The position numbers and the translations under genes are program-made. The notes under the pieces were generated by a model. That model was not told the origin of the DNA, ran no database searches, and worked only from the letters and a program-made list of their open reading frames with translations. From Pseudomonadota bacterium (GTDB taxonomy: Bacteria > Pseudomonadota > Alphaproteobacteria > Rhizobiales > Xanthobacteraceae): 64,000 nt of DNA. The stretch is from positions 1-64,000 of the forward strand of contig JAFECJ010000002.1 in the NCBI GenBank assembly GCA_018242205.1, written 5' to 3'. The first letter of the stretch is position 1. The number at the start of each line of letters is the position of its first letter. This document shows positions 25,583 through 35,660 of the stretch, one piece after another.

Positions 25583-26935
25583 ATGCAGGTTACTGAAACA
25601 CTCTCCGAAGGCCTGAAGCGCGAATACAGCGTCAGCATCCCGGTCGCCGAGCTCGAGACCAAGGTCAACGCGCGCCTCGAGGAGCTCAAGGACAAGGTCC
25701 GCATCAACGGTTTCCGTCCGGGCAAGGTGCCGGTCGCGCATCTCAAGAAGGTCTATGGCCGTTCGGCGATGGCCGAGGTGATCGAGGCCTCGGTGCGTGA
25801 CGCCAACCAGAAGATCGTCACCGACAACAATTTCAAGCTCGCCGCCGATCCGAAGGTGACGCTGCCGTCGGAAGAGGCCGAGGTCGAGAAGCTGATCACC
25901 GGCGGCGCCGATCTGAAATACACCGTCGGCATCGAGATCGTACCCGAGATCAAGCTCGGCGATTTCAAGACCATCAAGCTGACGAAGCTGACGACCGACG
26001 TCACCGACGCCGAGATCGACGAGGCGGTCGAGCGCATCGCCAAGCAGAACCGGCCCTATGCCGCCAAGGCGGAAGGCGCCAAGGCCGAGACCGGTGATCG
26101 CGTCATCATCTCGTTCGTCGGCACGATCGACGGCAAGCCGTTCGAGGGCGGTACCGGCGACGACATCGCCGTCGAGATCGGCTCCGGCACCTTCATTCCG
26201 GGCTTCGAGGACCAGCTTATCGGCATCGCCGCCGGCGAGAGCCGCACCGTCAAGGCGACATTCCCGACCGCCTATGCCAATGCCGACCTTGCCGGCAAGG
26301 CCGCCGAATTCGCGACCACGGCAAAGTCGATCGAGGCGCCGGGCGAGGTCAAAGTCGACGACGAATTCGCCAAGCAGCTTGGCCTGGAGTCTCTCGCCAA
26401 GCTGCGCGATGCCGTCAAGGAGCGCATCGGCCGCGACTATCAGCAGATGTCGCGCCAGAAGGTGAAGCGTGCGCTGCTCGATGAGCTCGACAAGCTGCAC
26501 AAGTTCGATCTGCCGCCGACCTTGGCCGAAGACGAGTTCAACCGCGTCTGGTCCTCGGTGACCGAGGAACTCAAGGCCGAGAACAAGACCTTCGCCGACG
26601 AGAACACCACCGAGGAGAAGGCTAAGGAAGAATATCGCGGCATCGCCGAACGCCGCGTGCGTCTGGGGCTCGTGCTCGCCGAGATCGGCGAGAAGAACAA
26701 GATCACCGTCGGCGACGAGGAATTGTCGCGCGCGGTCGCCGAGCGCGCTCGTCAGTTCGCCGGCCAGGAGCAGCGGGTCTGGGATTACTACCGCCAGAAC
26801 CCGGAAGCGCTCGCCTCGCTGCGTGCGCCGATCTTCGAGGAGAAAGTCGTCGACTTCCTGCTCGAGCTTGCCAGTGTCACCGAGAAGAAGGTGTCGCGCG
26901 ACGAACTGATGAAGGAAGAGGAAGACGCGGCTTAA
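25583..26935 (+). CDS. tig: Trigger factor
   Basis: Ribosome-bound chaperone and peptidyl-prolyl isomerase for nascent chains. The 450-residue product has the ribosome-binding N-domain with the signature [21 protein letters not shown] (about residues 35-55) and a PPIase domain (about 160-245; [35 protein letters not shown]). A long helical C-terminal chaperone domain follows. The ATG at 25583 gives the standard [15 protein letters not shown] start. It leads the conserved tig-clpP-clpX-lon block and is followed by a 250-bp gap with a separate promoter for clpP. Confidence 0.97.
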   Translation: MQVTETLSEGLKREYSVSIPVAELETKVNARLEELKDKVRINGFRPGKVPVAHLKKVYGRSAMAEVIEASVRDANQKIVTDNNFKLAADPKVTLPSEEAEVEKLITGGADLKYTVGIEIVPEIKLGDFKTIKLTKLTTDVTDAEIDEAVERIAKQNRPYAAKAEGAKAETGDRVIISFVGTIDGKPFEGGTGDDIAVEIGSGTFIPGFEDQLIGIAAGESRTVKATFPTAYANADLAGKAAEFATTAKSIEAPGEVKVDDEFAKQLGLESLAKLRDAVKERIGRDYQQMSRQKVKRALLDELDKLHKFDLPPTLAEDEFNRVWSSVTEELKAENKTFADENTTEEKAKEEYRGIAERRVRLGLVLAEIGEKNKITVGDEELSRAVAERARQFAGQEQRVWDYYRQNPEALASLRAPIFEEKVVDFLLELASVTEKKVSRDELMKEEEDAA

Positions 26936-27101
26936 CAAAATCCGCGTGGTCTCCTGCACGATTGCTTAATCGGCCTGTGCCACTGTGGCCAACCGGCAGG
27001 CGGAGTTGCCTGCCGGCCCTGCGCCCGGCCTCGGGCGAAGGCCGACTAACGCCTGTTAGCCTTGGGTCTTAAGACACTTGTCACCAGGCTCCGGGGTGGC
27101 C

Positions 27102-27130
27102 CTTGCGGACGAGGGCAACCGAAAATAGAT
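27102..27130 (+). promoter_or_regulatory. Candidate heat-shock (RpoH) or RpoD promoter of clpP
   Basis: CTTGCGGA at 27102-27109 is followed 18 bp after the CTTG by AATAGAT (27124-27130). The CTTG block and the N18 spacing fit alphaproteobacterial RpoH promoters, but the -10 keeps only three consensus positions. The same CTTGCGGA word occurs in the better lon promoter. As a sigma-70 site it would read TTGCGG-N16-ATAGAT. Confidence 0.4.
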
Positions 27131-27187
27131 CGTCGAGGCGCGGCTACCGGCTAATCTAGCCCGAGTGATTCGCGTCAGGGAGCCGTT

Positions 27188-27820
27188 ATGAAAGATCCGA
27201 TCGAAACCTACATGAACCTCGTGCCGATGGTGGTCGAACAGACCAACCGCGGCGAGCGGGCGTACGACATTTTCTCCCGGCTCCTGAAGGAACGCATCAT
27301 CTTCATCACCGGCCCGATCGAGGACGGGATGTCGACCTTGATCGTCGCGCAGCTTCTGTTCCTCGAAGCCGAGAATCCGAAAAAGGAAATCTCGATGTAC
27401 ATCAACTCCCCGGGCGGGGTGGTGACATCGGGCATGGCGATCTACGACACCATGCAGTTCATTCGCCCGGCGGTATCGACGCTCTGCATCGGTCAGGCGG
27501 CGTCGATGGGCTCGCTGCTGCTCGCCGCCGGCGAGAAGGACATGCGTTTTGCGCTCCCGAACGCCCGTATCATGGTGCATCAGCCGTCCGGCGGCTTCCA
27601 GGGCCAGGCGACCGATATCATGCTGCATGCGCAGGAGATTTTGAACCTGAAGAAGCGGCTCAACGAGATCTACGTGCACCACACCGGCCAGTCGCTGAAG
27701 AAGATCGAGGACGCGCTGGAGCGCGATTACTTCCTGACCGCCGAGGCCGCGCGCGATTTCGGCATCGTCGACAAGGTGATCGAGAAGCGGCCGCAGGACG
27801 CTGGCGTCAAGCCGGCGTAA
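27188..27820 (+). CDS. clpP: ATP-dependent Clp protease proteolytic subunit
   Basis: Serine peptidase that forms the double-heptamer chamber for ClpX and ClpA. In 210 residues it shows [20 protein letters not shown], the catalytic serine in [14 protein letters not shown], and the catalytic histidine in [11 protein letters not shown], with the Asp in the C-terminal part ([13 protein letters not shown]). The short, non-processed N-terminus is usual for alphaproteobacteria. It precedes clpX with a 370-bp gap. Confidence 0.98.
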   Translation: MKDPIETYMNLVPMVVEQTNRGERAYDIFSRLLKERIIFITGPIEDGMSTLIVAQLLFLEAENPKKEISMYINSPGGVVTSGMAIYDTMQFIRPAVSTLCIGQAASMGSLLLAAGEKDMRFALPNARIMVHQPSGGFQGQATDIMLHAQEILNLKKRLNEIYVHHTGQSLKKIEDALERDYFLTAEAARDFGIVDKVIEKRPQDAGVKPA

Positions 27821-27916
27821 GGCGGCCCGAGATTTTCGGGTTGCGAAAGTTCCCGGCGCCGGGACTGTGCAAAGGGTGCCGGAAAGACCTAAAGTAACGG
27901 TAATTTGGGCCTATTT

Positions 27917-27945
27917 TTGTACACAAATCCGGCCAACGTTATCGT
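27917..27945 (+). promoter_or_regulatory. Candidate promoter in the clpP-clpX intergenic region
   Basis: The 370-bp gap 27821-28190 carries no supported gene. An AT-rich island (27898-27960) contains TTGTAC (27917-27922), a 17-bp spacer and TATCGT (27940-27945), a plausible sigma-70 promoter that would give clpX a leader of about 240 nt. I saw no RpoH-type pair here. A weak hairpin just after clpP has no U-run, so read-through from clpP is also possible. Confidence 0.35.
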
Positions 27946-28190
27946 TAATACATTCTTGATCATCCCGCCCTTAGCATGCTTCGCTTATGTTTCGGGTGTG
28001 AAAGGGGTTCGCGGCCGACCGACGTACAGGCCGCCGTGTTGGAGTTCCGGCGCGGAATTTGCTTCGCTGATGATCGGGTTCGGGTTTCGCCGGCCCAGCG
28101 GCGGGGTGACGCAACGAGCGATACTTTGACGGGCGCTGCCTTGATCGGTCTGCTTGGTCGGGTATTGGGACGAGTGAGACGGAGAACGGA

Positions 28191-29468
28191 ATGAGCAAAG
28201 TCGGCAGCACCGATTCCAAGAACACCCTGTACTGCTCGTTCTGCGGCAAGAGCCAGCACGAAGTCAGAAAGCTGATCGCAGGTCCGACGGTCTTCATCTG
28301 CGATGAATGCGTCGAACTTTGCATGGACATCATCCGCGAGGAGAACAAGTCCTCGCTGGTGAAGTCGCGCGACGGCATTCCGACACCGAAGGAAATCTGC
28401 AAGGTCCTCGACGATTACGTCATCGGACAGTTCCACGCCAAGCGCGTGCTCTCGGTCGCCGTGCACAATCACTACAAGCGCCTCAACCACCAGACCAAGC
28501 ACAACGACGTCGAACTGGCGAAGTCGAACATCCTGCTGATCGGTCCGACCGGCTCGGGCAAGACGCTGCTGGCGCAGACGCTGGCGCGCATCCTCGACGT
28601 GCCGTTCACGATGGCCGATGCGACGACGCTGACCGAAGCCGGCTATGTCGGTGAGGACGTCGAGAACATCATCCTCAAGCTGCTGCAGGCCGCCGACTAC
28701 AATGTCGAGCGCGCGCAGCGCGGCATCGTCTACATCGACGAAATCGACAAGATTTCGCGCAAGTCCGACAATCCTTCGATCACGCGCGACGTGTCGGGTG
28801 AGGGCGTGCAGCAGGCGCTGCTGAAGATCATGGAAGGCACGGTCGCTTCGGTGCCGCCGCAGGGCGGCCGCAAGCATCCGCAGCAGGAATTCCTCCAGGT
28901 CGACACCACCAACATCCTGTTCATCTGCGGTGGTGCGTTCTCGGGGCTGGACAAGATCATCTCGGGCCGCGGCAAGTCGACCTCGATCGGCTTCGGCGCC
29001 AAGGTGGCCTCGCCGGAGGATCGCCGGATGGGCGAGATCTTCCGCGATGTCGAACCGGAAGACCTGCTGAAGTACGGCCTCATTCCGGAATTCGTCGGAC
29101 GTCTGCCGGTCGTCGCCACGCTGGAGGACCTCGACGAGGCTTCGCTGAAGAAGATCCTGGTCGAGCCGAAGAACGCGCTGGTGAAGCAGTATCAGCGGCT
29201 GTTCGAGATGGAATCGATCGATCTGACCTTGGCTGAGGAAGCTCTCGGCGCCATCGCCCGCAAGGCGATCGAGCGCAAGACCGGCGCCCGCGGCCTGCGG
29301 TCGATCATGGAGGGCATCCTGCTCGACACCATGTTCGACCTGCCGTCGCTCGAAGGCGTCGAAGAGGTCGTGATCTCCAAGGAGGTCGTGGATGGGACGG
29401 CGCGGCCGCTCTACATCTACGCCGACCGCAGCGACCGCACAGCCGACCAGGGCTCCGCCAGCGCCTGA
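28191..29468 (+). CDS. clpX: ATP-dependent Clp protease ATP-binding subunit ClpX
   Basis: AAA+ unfoldase feeding substrates to ClpP. The 425 residues begin with a C4 zinc finger ([12 protein letters not shown] and ICDECVELC, about residues 13-45), followed by [15 protein letters not shown], Walker [16 protein letters not shown], Walker B YIDEIDKI, the pore loop GYVGEDV and the sensor region [12 protein letters not shown]. All elements are intact. In alphaproteobacteria ClpXP degrades cell-cycle regulators. The next gene, lon, has its own heat-shock-type promoter 430 bp downstream. Confidence 0.98.
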   Translation: MSKVGSTDSKNTLYCSFCGKSQHEVRKLIAGPTVFICDECVELCMDIIREENKSSLVKSRDGIPTPKEICKVLDDYVIGQFHAKRVLSVAVHNHYKRLNHQTKHNDVELAKSNILLIGPTGSGKTLLAQTLARILDVPFTMADATTLTEAGYVGEDVENIILKLLQAADYNVERAQRGIVYIDEIDKISRKSDNPSITRDVSGEGVQQALLKIMEGTVASVPPQGGRKHPQQEFLQVDTTNILFICGGAFSGLDKIISGRGKSTSIGFGAKVASPEDRRMGEIFRDVEPEDLLKYGLIPEFVGRLPVVATLEDLDEASLKKILVEPKNALVKQYQRLFEMESIDLTLAEEALGAIARKAIERKTGARGLRSIMEGILLDTMFDLPSLEGVEEVVISKEVVDGTARPLYIYADRSDRTADQGSASA

Positions 29469-29670
29469 TCCAACCCGGGTCCGAAAGCGACCCACCGGCC
29501 CTCACGGGGCCGCACGCGTGCTGTTGCCCGGCGCGCGGTTCGCCGGTCGCGATCGGCCGGCCGGACGGTGCCGGGATAACGCCCGGCGACCCCGCTTAAT
29601 CGTCGCAGAATCAAAGCGTTTGTGTTGTGCTTTGCCGCTAGCCTGATCTTAACTGGAGTTTCGGGCGTTA

Positions 29671-29699
29671 CTTGCGGAGGGGGGGCCACCATCCTACGT
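29671..29699 (+). promoter_or_regulatory. Heat-shock (RpoH) promoter of lon
   Basis: CTTG (29671-29674), exactly 18 bp, then CCTACGT (29693-29699) matches the alphaproteobacterial RpoH consensus CTTG-N18-CYTATNT with one mismatch. It lies about 200 bp before the lon start. lon is a classic RpoH target, which supports the assignment. Confidence 0.6.
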
Positions 29700-29763
29700 A
29701 TAGTGCTGTCGAACAATTGGCGTACAAAGTTTCGTTTGGCGTCGTTTTTGACGAAGGAATTAA

Positions 29764-29812
29764 CCCCGAAACTCATGCTCGGGGGTGGAGCGCGAAACAG
29801 GAAGCGCGCTCC
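29764..29812 (+). other. Two hairpins in the lon 5' leader
   Basis: Within the predicted 190-nt lon leader, CCCCGA (29764-29769) can pair with TCGGGG (29779-29784), and an 8-bp hairpin pairs 29787-29794 with 29805-29812. Neither has a U-run. They could be a thermosensor-like or stabilising structure; no known RNA thermometer family is recognised. Apart from the RpoH promoter, the rest of the clpX-lon gap (29469-29899) shows nothing firm. Confidence 0.3.
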
Positions 29813-29899
29813 GACGTTCCTTCTTCCTGCTCGGCACTGTTTTTGCGATGCCGCTGAGGCGGGTCTCGAGACAGGGGCACAACACAAGGACTGGAAGCA

Positions 29900-32323
29900 A
29901 TGACCAACAAGCCACGACCCACGCTGCAGCCGGGCGAATCCCGGGCCTATCCGGTGCTTCCGTTGCGCGACATCGTGGTGTTTCCGCACATGATCGTTCC
30001 GCTCTTTGTCGGCCGTGAAAAGTCGATCAAGGCGCTGGAAGAGGTGATGCGCTCCGACACCTTCATTCTGCTGGCGACCCAGAAAAACGCGTCCGACGAC
30101 GATCCGGCCACCGACCAGATCTTCGAAGTCGGTACGCTGGCCAGCGTGCTGCAGCTCCTCAAGCTGCCCGACGGCACCGTGAAGGTGCTGGTCGAGGGTG
30201 CGACGCGCGCCAAGGTCTCCAAGTATTCCGACCGTGACGAATACTATGAAGCGGACGCGACTCCGATTGTCGACGATGTCGGCGAAAAGGTCGAGGCCGA
30301 GGCAATGGCGCGTTCGGTCGTCACCGAATTCGAAAACTATGTGAAGCTCAACAAGAAAGTGTCGCCCGAGGTCGTCGGCGTGATCCAGCAGATCGAGGAT
30401 TACGCCAAGCTCGCCGATACCGTGGCCTCGCATCTCGCCGTCAAGATTTCGGACAAGCAGGACATCCTCGAGACGCCGTCCGTCACCGCGCGCCTGGAGA
30501 AGGTGCTCGGCCTGATGGAGAGCGAGATCTCGGTGCTGCAGGTGGAAAAGCGCATCCGGACCCGCGTCAAGCGGCAGATGGAGAAGACGCAGCGCGAGTA
30601 CTATCTCAACGAACAGATGAAGGCGATCCAGAAGGAGCTCGGCGACGAGGAAGGTCGCGACGAGTTGGCCGAACTGGAAGACAAGATCAAGAAGACCAAG
30701 CTGTCGAAGGAAGCCCGCGAGAAGGCGCAGCACGAACTCAAGAAGCTGCGTCAGATGTCGCCGATGTCGGCGGAAGCCACCGTCGTGCGCAACTATCTCG
30801 ACTGGCTGCTCTCGATCCCGTGGGGCAAGAAGGGCAAGGTCAAGAAGGATCTGACCGCCGCCGAAACCATTCTCGACGCCGATCACTACGGCCTCGAGAA
30901 GGTCAAGGAGCGCATCGTCGAGTATCTCGCCGTGCAGCAGCGCGCCAACAAGCTGACTGGCCCGATCCTGTGTCTCGTCGGCCCTCCGGGCGTCGGCAAG
31001 ACCTCGCTCGGCAAGTCGATCGCGAAGGCGACCGGCCGCGAGTTCGTGCGCGTGTCGCTCGGCGGCGTGCGTGACGAGGCCGAGATCCGCGGTCACCGGC
31101 GGACCTACATCGGCTCGATGCCCGGCAAGATCATCCAGTCGATGCGAAAGGCCAAGTCGTCGAACCCGCTGTTCCTGCTGGACGAGATCGACAAGATGGG
31201 TGCCGATTTCCGCGGCGATCCGTCCTCGGCCCTGCTCGAGGTCCTGGATCCGGAGCAGAACTCGACGTTCAACGACCACTATCTCGAGGTGGACTACGAC
31301 CTGTCGAACGTAATGTTCATCACGACCGCCAACACGCTCAATATTCCCGGGCCGTTGATGGATCGTATGGAGATCATCCGTATCGCCGGTTACACCGAGG
31401 ATGAGAAGGTAGAGATCGCGCGCAAGCACTTGATCCCGCACGCGGTCGCCAAGCACGGCCTGGCGCCGCAGGAATGGACCGTCAACGACGAAGGTCTGTT
31501 GCTGCTGATCCGGCGTTACACCCGCGAGGCCGGCGTGCGCAGCCTCGAACGTGAACTGTCGACTTTGATCCGCAAGGCCGTGAAGGAGATCATGACTTCC
31601 GACAAGAAGTCGATCGCCGTCACCGCGGCCAATCTTGCCGACTATCTCGGTGTGGCGAAGTATCGCTACGGCGAGGTCGAGGCCGAGGATCTGGTCGGCG
31701 TGGTCACGGGTCTGGCGTGGACCGATGTGGGCGGCGAGCTGCTCACCATCGAAGGCACGTCGATGCCGGGCAAGGGCAAGATGACCGTCACGGGTAATCT
31801 GCGTGACGTGATGAAGGAGTCGATTTCGGCAGCGGCGTCTTACGTCCGTTCGCGCGCGATTGCCTTCGGCATCGAACCGCCGTTGTTCGACAAGCGCGAC
31901 ATCCACGTGCACGTGCCGGAAGGCGCGACGCCGAAGGATGGTCCGTCGGCCGGCGTCGCCATGGTCACCGCCATCGTTTCGGTGATGACCGGCATTCCGG
32001 TTCGCAAGGATGTCGCCATGACCGGCGAAATCACCTTGCGTGGCCGCGTGCTGCCGATCGGTGGTTTGAAGGAAAAGCTGCTTGCCGCCGCTCGCGGTGG
32101 CATCAAGACCGTGCTGATCCCGGAGGAGAACGCCAAGGATCTGGTGGAAATCTCCGAGACCATCAAGAAGAACCTCGAGATCATTCCGGTCTCCCGGATG
32201 GACGAGGTTCTGGCCAAGGCCTTGGTGCGCAAGCCGGAGCCGATCGAGTGGGACGAAGCGGCTGCTGCCGCCGCCGCCGCCGACAAGAAGGCGGCCGACG
32301 AATCCGGCCTGACCGCTCACTGA
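29900..32323 (+). CDS. lon: Endopeptidase La (Lon protease)
   Basis: ATP-dependent serine protease of the cytoplasm for misfolded and regulatory proteins. The 807 residues show the N-terminal LON domain ([29 protein letters not shown]), the coiled linker ending in [25 protein letters not shown], Walker [16 protein letters not shown], Walker [12 protein letters not shown], and the protease domain with the catalytic Ser in [10 protein letters not shown] and Lys in [12 protein letters not shown]. It is full length, with an Ala-rich acidic tail. GGACTGGAAG before the ATG is a poor but acceptable ribosome binding site. Confidence 0.98.
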   Translation: MTNKPRPTLQPGESRAYPVLPLRDIVVFPHMIVPLFVGREKSIKALEEVMRSDTFILLATQKNASDDDPATDQIFEVGTLASVLQLLKLPDGTVKVLVEGATRAKVSKYSDRDEYYEADATPIVDDVGEKVEAEAMARSVVTEFENYVKLNKKVSPEVVGVIQQIEDYAKLADTVASHLAVKISDKQDILETPSVTARLEKVLGLMESEISVLQVEKRIRTRVKRQMEKTQREYYLNEQMKAIQKELGDEEGRDELAELEDKIKKTKLSKEAREKAQHELKKLRQMSPMSAEATVVRNYLDWLLSIPWGKKGKVKKDLTAAETILDADHYGLEKVKERIVEYLAVQQRANKLTGPILCLVGPPGVGKTSLGKSIAKATGREFVRVSLGGVRDEAEIRGHRRTYIGSMPGKIIQSMRKAKSSNPLFLLDEIDKMGADFRGDPSSALLEVLDPEQNSTFNDHYLEVDYDLSNVMFITTANTLNIPGPLMDRMEIIRIAGYTEDEKVEIARKHLIPHAVAKHGLAPQEWTVNDEGLLLLIRRYTREAGVRSLERELSTLIRKAVKEIMTSDKKSIAVTAANLADYLGVAKYRYGEVEAEDLVGVVTGLAWTDVGGELLTIEGTSMPGKGKMTVTGNLRDVMKESISAAASYVRSRAIAFGIEPPLFDKRDIHVHVPEGATPKDGPSAGVAMVTAIVSVMTGIPVRKDVAMTGEITLRGRVLPIGGLKEKLLAAARGGIKTVLIPEENAKDLVEISETIKKNLEIIPVSRMDEVLAKALVRKPEPIEWDEAAAAAAAADKKAADESGLTAH

Positions 32324-32346
32324 GCGTGGGGCTCAACGACGAGAGA

Positions 32347-32374
32347 AAACGGCGCCCTTGCGGGCGCCGTTTTT
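32347..32374 (+). terminator. Intrinsic terminator of lon
   Basis: Nine-bp GC-rich arms (32349-32357 and 32362-32370) with a 4-nt loop are followed by TTTTT. It begins 24 bases after the lon stop. A-residues on the other side allow some bidirectional use for the minus-strand gene ending at 32396. Confidence 0.9.
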
Positions 32375-32395
32375 GTTGATATCGAAGCCGCCGGC

Positions 32396-32761
32396 TTACG
32401 AACGGGCGCCGATCCCCGGCACATGCGGGTTGGCTTCCGGGATCGAATTGCGGATCGCGTACATGGTCGGGTCGCTGCCAAACGCGGAGCGCTGGCGATA
32501 GGCCGCGGCCGGCGCGTAGGCGTAGGCGCTGCTTGCGGCCGGCATTGGCGTGGCAGAAGCCGTTATGCCGGGCGTCTGGTGTGCTTCGACCGGTATCGAG
32601 TTCTCCACCATGTACTGTGTCGGATCGTTCACCGTCTCCGCCCGCCATTCGTCGTTATAGCGAGTGGCGGCCGGATGGTGCCAGGTGGCGGCGAGGGTGG
32701 GCGTTGCGGCCAGTGCGGCGGTCGCGGCGAGCAGAGCGGCAACGATGAGTTTCCGTGACAT
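32396..32761 (-). CDS. Secreted protein with a duplicated DPT/NSIP motif, function unknown
   Basis: I do not recognise this 121-residue protein. It has a signal peptide (residues 1-26, ending TLA-A). The mature part contains two copies of a 21-residue motif, DPT-x-Y-x3-NSIP-x6-PGI, at residues 46-66 and 97-117, joined by an Ala/Pro/Tyr-rich linker. There are no cysteines. The duplication suggests a small repeat that binds something or is surface exposed. AAGGAG upstream supports the ATG at 32761. It is divergent from a response-regulator operon with a 172-bp shared region, so it may be a target of that system. Confidence 0.7.
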   Translation of the reverse strand: MSRKLIVAALLAATAALAATPTLAATWHHPAATRYNDEWRAETVNDPTQYMVENSIPVEAHQTPGITASATPMPAASSAYAYAPAAAYRQRSAFGSDPTMYAIRNSIPEANPHVPGIGARS

Positions 32762-32933
32762 GATCAATAACTCCTTGATCGCGTCACCCCTGACCGGGAT
32801 CTAATGCGCCGCTCTTGCCACGCAATTAACATTGGCACTTTGTATAGCGACGGAAAGGTTCGGTCAGGGCGCCGTCCGGTATTCAGAGTCTGGCCGATCC
32901 TTAAAGGTTCAAGGGTACGCAAGGGCAGGCGCG

Positions 32934-33608
32934 ATGAATGTGTTGCTGATCGAGGACGACGCCGAGACGGCCGACTACATCGTCGCCGGTCTGGTGGACC
33001 AGGGCCATCATGTCGATCGCGCCGATGACGGCGTCAACGGCCTGTCGCTTGCCGGCAGCGCTCAATACGAAGTGGCGATCGTCGACCGGATGATGCCGGG
33101 CCTCGACGGCTTGTCGCTGGTTAAACAGTTGCGTCTGGCGGGGGTGCGGACGCCGATCCTGTTTCTCACCAATCTCGGCGGTCTCGATGATCGCGTCGAA
33201 GGGCTCAACGCCGGCGGTGACGACTATCTCGTCAAGCCCTTCGCATTTGCCGAACTGCTGGCGCGCGTCAACGCGCTCGGGCGGCGGACCGTGGCCGCGA
33301 CGGAAACCGTGTTGCAGGTCGGCGATCTTGAAATGGATCTGCTGGACCGCAGCGTGAAGCGCAGCGGCAAGCCGGTGCCGCTGCAGCCGCGAGAGTTTAG
33401 GCTGCTCGAATGCCTGATGCGTCATGCCGGGCGCGTCGTGACGCGGACGATGCTGCTGGAGATGGTCTGGGACTTTCATTTCGACCCCAAGACCAACATC
33501 GTCGAGACCCATATCAGCCGGCTGCGCGCCAAGGTCGATCGTGGCCAGACCCATGAGCTGATTCACACCGTGCGCGGCGCAGGATATTCGGTTCGTGCGC
33601 CTAGGTAA
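32934..33608 (+). CDS. OmpR-family DNA-binding response regulator
   Basis: The 224 residues contain a receiver domain (acidic pair EDD at 7-9, phospho-acceptor D51 in VDRMMPG, switch T79, K101 in LVKPFAF) and a C-terminal OmpR/PhoB winged helix (from about 125, with LQPREFRLLECLMRHAGRVVTR and THISRLRAKVD). It should be activated by the kinase encoded next, whose start overlaps this gene by 14 bp. ATG 32934 is chosen: an open frame extends 102 bases upstream but does not match the family. Probable targets are its own operon and the divergent secreted protein. Confidence 0.93.
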   Translation: MNVLLIEDDAETADYIVAGLVDQGHHVDRADDGVNGLSLAGSAQYEVAIVDRMMPGLDGLSLVKQLRLAGVRTPILFLTNLGGLDDRVEGLNAGGDDYLVKPFAFAELLARVNALGRRTVAATETVLQVGDLEMDLLDRSVKRSGKPVPLQPREFRLLECLMRHAGRVVTRTMLLEMVWDFHFDPKTNIVETHISRLRAKVDRGQTHELIHTVRGAGYSVRAPR

Positions 33609-34980
33609 GCTCATCAACACCGCAACCTTTCGCCTGACGGCATTGACGGTGCTGCTGTTCGCGCTCGCCGTGGCGGTGCTCGGCGCCGGACTTTATCTCG
33701 TGACCGGAGCGACGCTCGAAAGCCGGCTGGATCGCCGCGTCAGCGCCGAGATGACGAAGTTCGAAGCCGCCTACACGAGCGGCGGCCTGCCGCGATTGCT
33801 TGAGACGGCGCGGGTTCACGAGACGGTCCTGCCGGCCGGGCAGCTGCGATACGGCGTGGCCGATGCCGCCGGCAAGGCGCTGGCCGGCGACCTTCCGGTC
33901 ATGCCGAAAACGCCAGGATGGTCGAATGTGATCAGCGTCGAGAAGGACGGCGACGTAAGCCGTCTTCGCGTGCTCGTCGTCGAACTGGCCGACGGCCTCA
34001 AGGTCGCGGTTGCCGCGGACCGGGAAGAAGTCGAGGAGACCAAGCAATCGGTATTCAATGACATCGTCTCGGCATTCGCTGCGGTCGTGGCGCTCGGCAT
34101 CATCGGTGGTATTGGACTGAGCCTCGCGCTCTTGAAGCGCGTCGAAGCCATCCGACGCACGGCGGAAGCCATTATCGCCGGCGACTTCGCACAGCGCATC
34201 CCGGTGCGCGGGGACGACGACTTCGACCGGCTGTCGCAGACGCTCAACCACATGCTCGATCGCATTACCGGTCTGATGGAGAGCCTGCGGCAGGTTTCGA
34301 CGGACATCGCGCACGACCTGAAGACGCCTCTGGCGCATCTGCGCCAGAGACTGGAGGCCGCCGGGCAAGTGGCGCGGTCGGGTGAAGATCGCGCAGCGGC
34401 CATCGAAGGCGCGATTGGCAAAGTCGACGACATCCTGGCGACGTTCGACGCCTTGCTGCGGATCGCCCAGATCGAATCCGGTTCGCGCCGTGCCAACTTT
34501 GGCGACGTGGACCTGAGCGAGGTCTTCACCAATGTCGTGGATGCGTTCTCGCCGACGGCGATCGATGGTGGCCGCAGCATTGAGGCGACGATTGCGCCGG
34601 GAGTCCATGTCACGGGCGATCGCCGACTGCTGACGCAGATGTTCGCCAATCTTATCGAGAATGCGATTCATCACACGCCGGCCGGGGCGCACATCGCCGC
34701 GAGGCTGGATCGCTATGGCGACGGGGCTGTGGCGGTGGTCAGCGACAACGGTCCCGGCGTGCCGGCGGCGGAGCGGGAGTTGATCTTTCGCCGGTTCTAT
34801 CGGCTGGAGCAGAGCCGGTCGACGCCGGGCAATGGACTCGGCCTCAGCCTGGTCAAGGCGATTGCCGATCTGCACGACGTGACCGTTGCGATCGGTGACG
34901 CCGGGCCTGGGCTGACCGTGGCGATGACGTTCAAGGAGGCAAGTGCAAGCGGGGCGGCGAATGTGACGCGACCGGGCTGA
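33595..34980 (+). CDS. HAMP-containing sensor histidine kinase
   Basis: A 461-residue kinase starting at a GTG that overlaps the regulator gene. Two membrane helices (about 13-37 and 158-181) flank a roughly 120-residue periplasmic sensor region; a HAMP domain (about 182-232), the phospho-acceptor H240 in DIAHDLKTPLAHLR, and an ATPase domain with N-box NLIENAIHHTP, DNGPGVP and GNGLGLSLV follow. The sensor loop has no cysteine, one histidine and two methionines, so it does not look like a CusS-type metal sensor. The cupredoxin gene downstream nevertheless suggests a redox or copper theme. Confidence 0.92.
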   Translation: MRLGKLINTATFRLTALTVLLFALAVAVLGAGLYLVTGATLESRLDRRVSAEMTKFEAAYTSGGLPRLLETARVHETVLPAGQLRYGVADAAGKALAGDLPVMPKTPGWSNVISVEKDGDVSRLRVLVVELADGLKVAVAADREEVEETKQSVFNDIVSAFAAVVALGIIGGIGLSLALLKRVEAIRRTAEAIIAGDFAQRIPVRGDDDFDRLSQTLNHMLDRITGLMESLRQVSTDIAHDLKTPLAHLRQRLEAAGQVARSGEDRAAAIEGAIGKVDDILATFDALLRIAQIESGSRRANFGDVDLSEVFTNVVDAFSPTAIDGGRSIEATIAPGVHVTGDRRLLTQMFANLIENAIHHTPAGAHIAARLDRYGDGAVAVVSDNGPGVPAAERELIFRRFYRLEQSRSTPGNGLGLSLVKAIADLHDVTVAIGDAGPGLTVAMTFKEASASGAANVTRPG

Positions 34981-35017
34981 AAGCCAGCGCGACGATCAGA
35001 ACGAGGAAATATCGATC

Positions 35018-35566
35018 ATGACCATTGCCTGTGGATCTAGCGAGCCGAAGACATCGGCCAAGCGCCCGTCCAGTTTCGTCATGGGACTGGTTGCCGTTGG
35101 TTTGGCGAGTGTGTTTGCGGCTGCGCTGGTTCGGCCTGCCGAGGCAGCGACGACGCTCACCGTGTCGCTATGGGGCGACATGTCGGCTTCGATGCCGACC
35201 GACGACGGCATCGGGATGCGAAAGTCCGGCAAGAATGAGCCGAAGCCGAATATGGGCGTTACCATCTACCAGCACGCGATCAAAGCGGGGCCGGTAACGT
35301 TTGCCGTGACCAACCATTCGGAGAAGACGATCCACGAAATGCTGGTGGTGCCGATCAAGGACACCAAGACGGCTCTGCCGTACCTGGCCGGCGAGCACCG
35401 TCTCGACGAGGACAAGATCCATTCGCTCGGCGAGGTGTCGGAACTCGATCCCGGAAAATCCGGATCGCTGACGCTCAAGCTCAAACCCGGCAAGTACCTC
35501 CTGGCCTGCAACGCGCCCGGCCATTACGCCGCCGGCATGTGGACGGTGCTCACCGTGACGCCGTAA
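35018..35566 (+). CDS. Periplasmic cupredoxin-domain protein
   Basis: The 182-residue protein has an N-terminal membrane segment or signal peptide (about 20-44, cleaved near PAEA-A). Its cupredoxin fold has a complete type-1 copper ligand set: H106 in KTIHEMLV, and C164, H169 and M174 in CNAPGHYAAGM. Such proteins carry electrons or bind copper in the periplasm. It lies 37 bp after the histidine kinase and is probably the last gene of that operon. The substrate or redox partner is unknown. GAGGAA precedes the ATG. Confidence 0.85.
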   Translation: MTIACGSSEPKTSAKRPSSFVMGLVAVGLASVFAAALVRPAEAATTLTVSLWGDMSASMPTDDGIGMRKSGKNEPKPNMGVTIYQHAIKAGPVTFAVTNHSEKTIHEMLVVPIKDTKTALPYLAGEHRLDEDKIHSLGEVSELDPGKSGSLTLKLKPGKYLLACNAPGHYAAGMWTVLTVTP

Positions 35567-35660
35567 CGCCGGCTGCCGGCCCCTGAGGACGGGCCATTGG
35601 TAGGGGCTGGTTTGGACGGCTCTTGCATCGCCCTGCCAACTCAAGATATTGGGCTTGGCG

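Noticed and set aside
27905..28129. 75-codon frame in the clpP-clpX gap
   Set aside because: No ribosome binding site, no recognisable similarity, and it spans the AT-rich promoter island.
29417..32320. Open frame of more than 900 codons opposite lon
   Set aside because: An antisense shadow produced by the GC-rich codon pattern of lon; composition is His/Arg/Leu-rich with no domain, whereas lon on the plus strand is certain.
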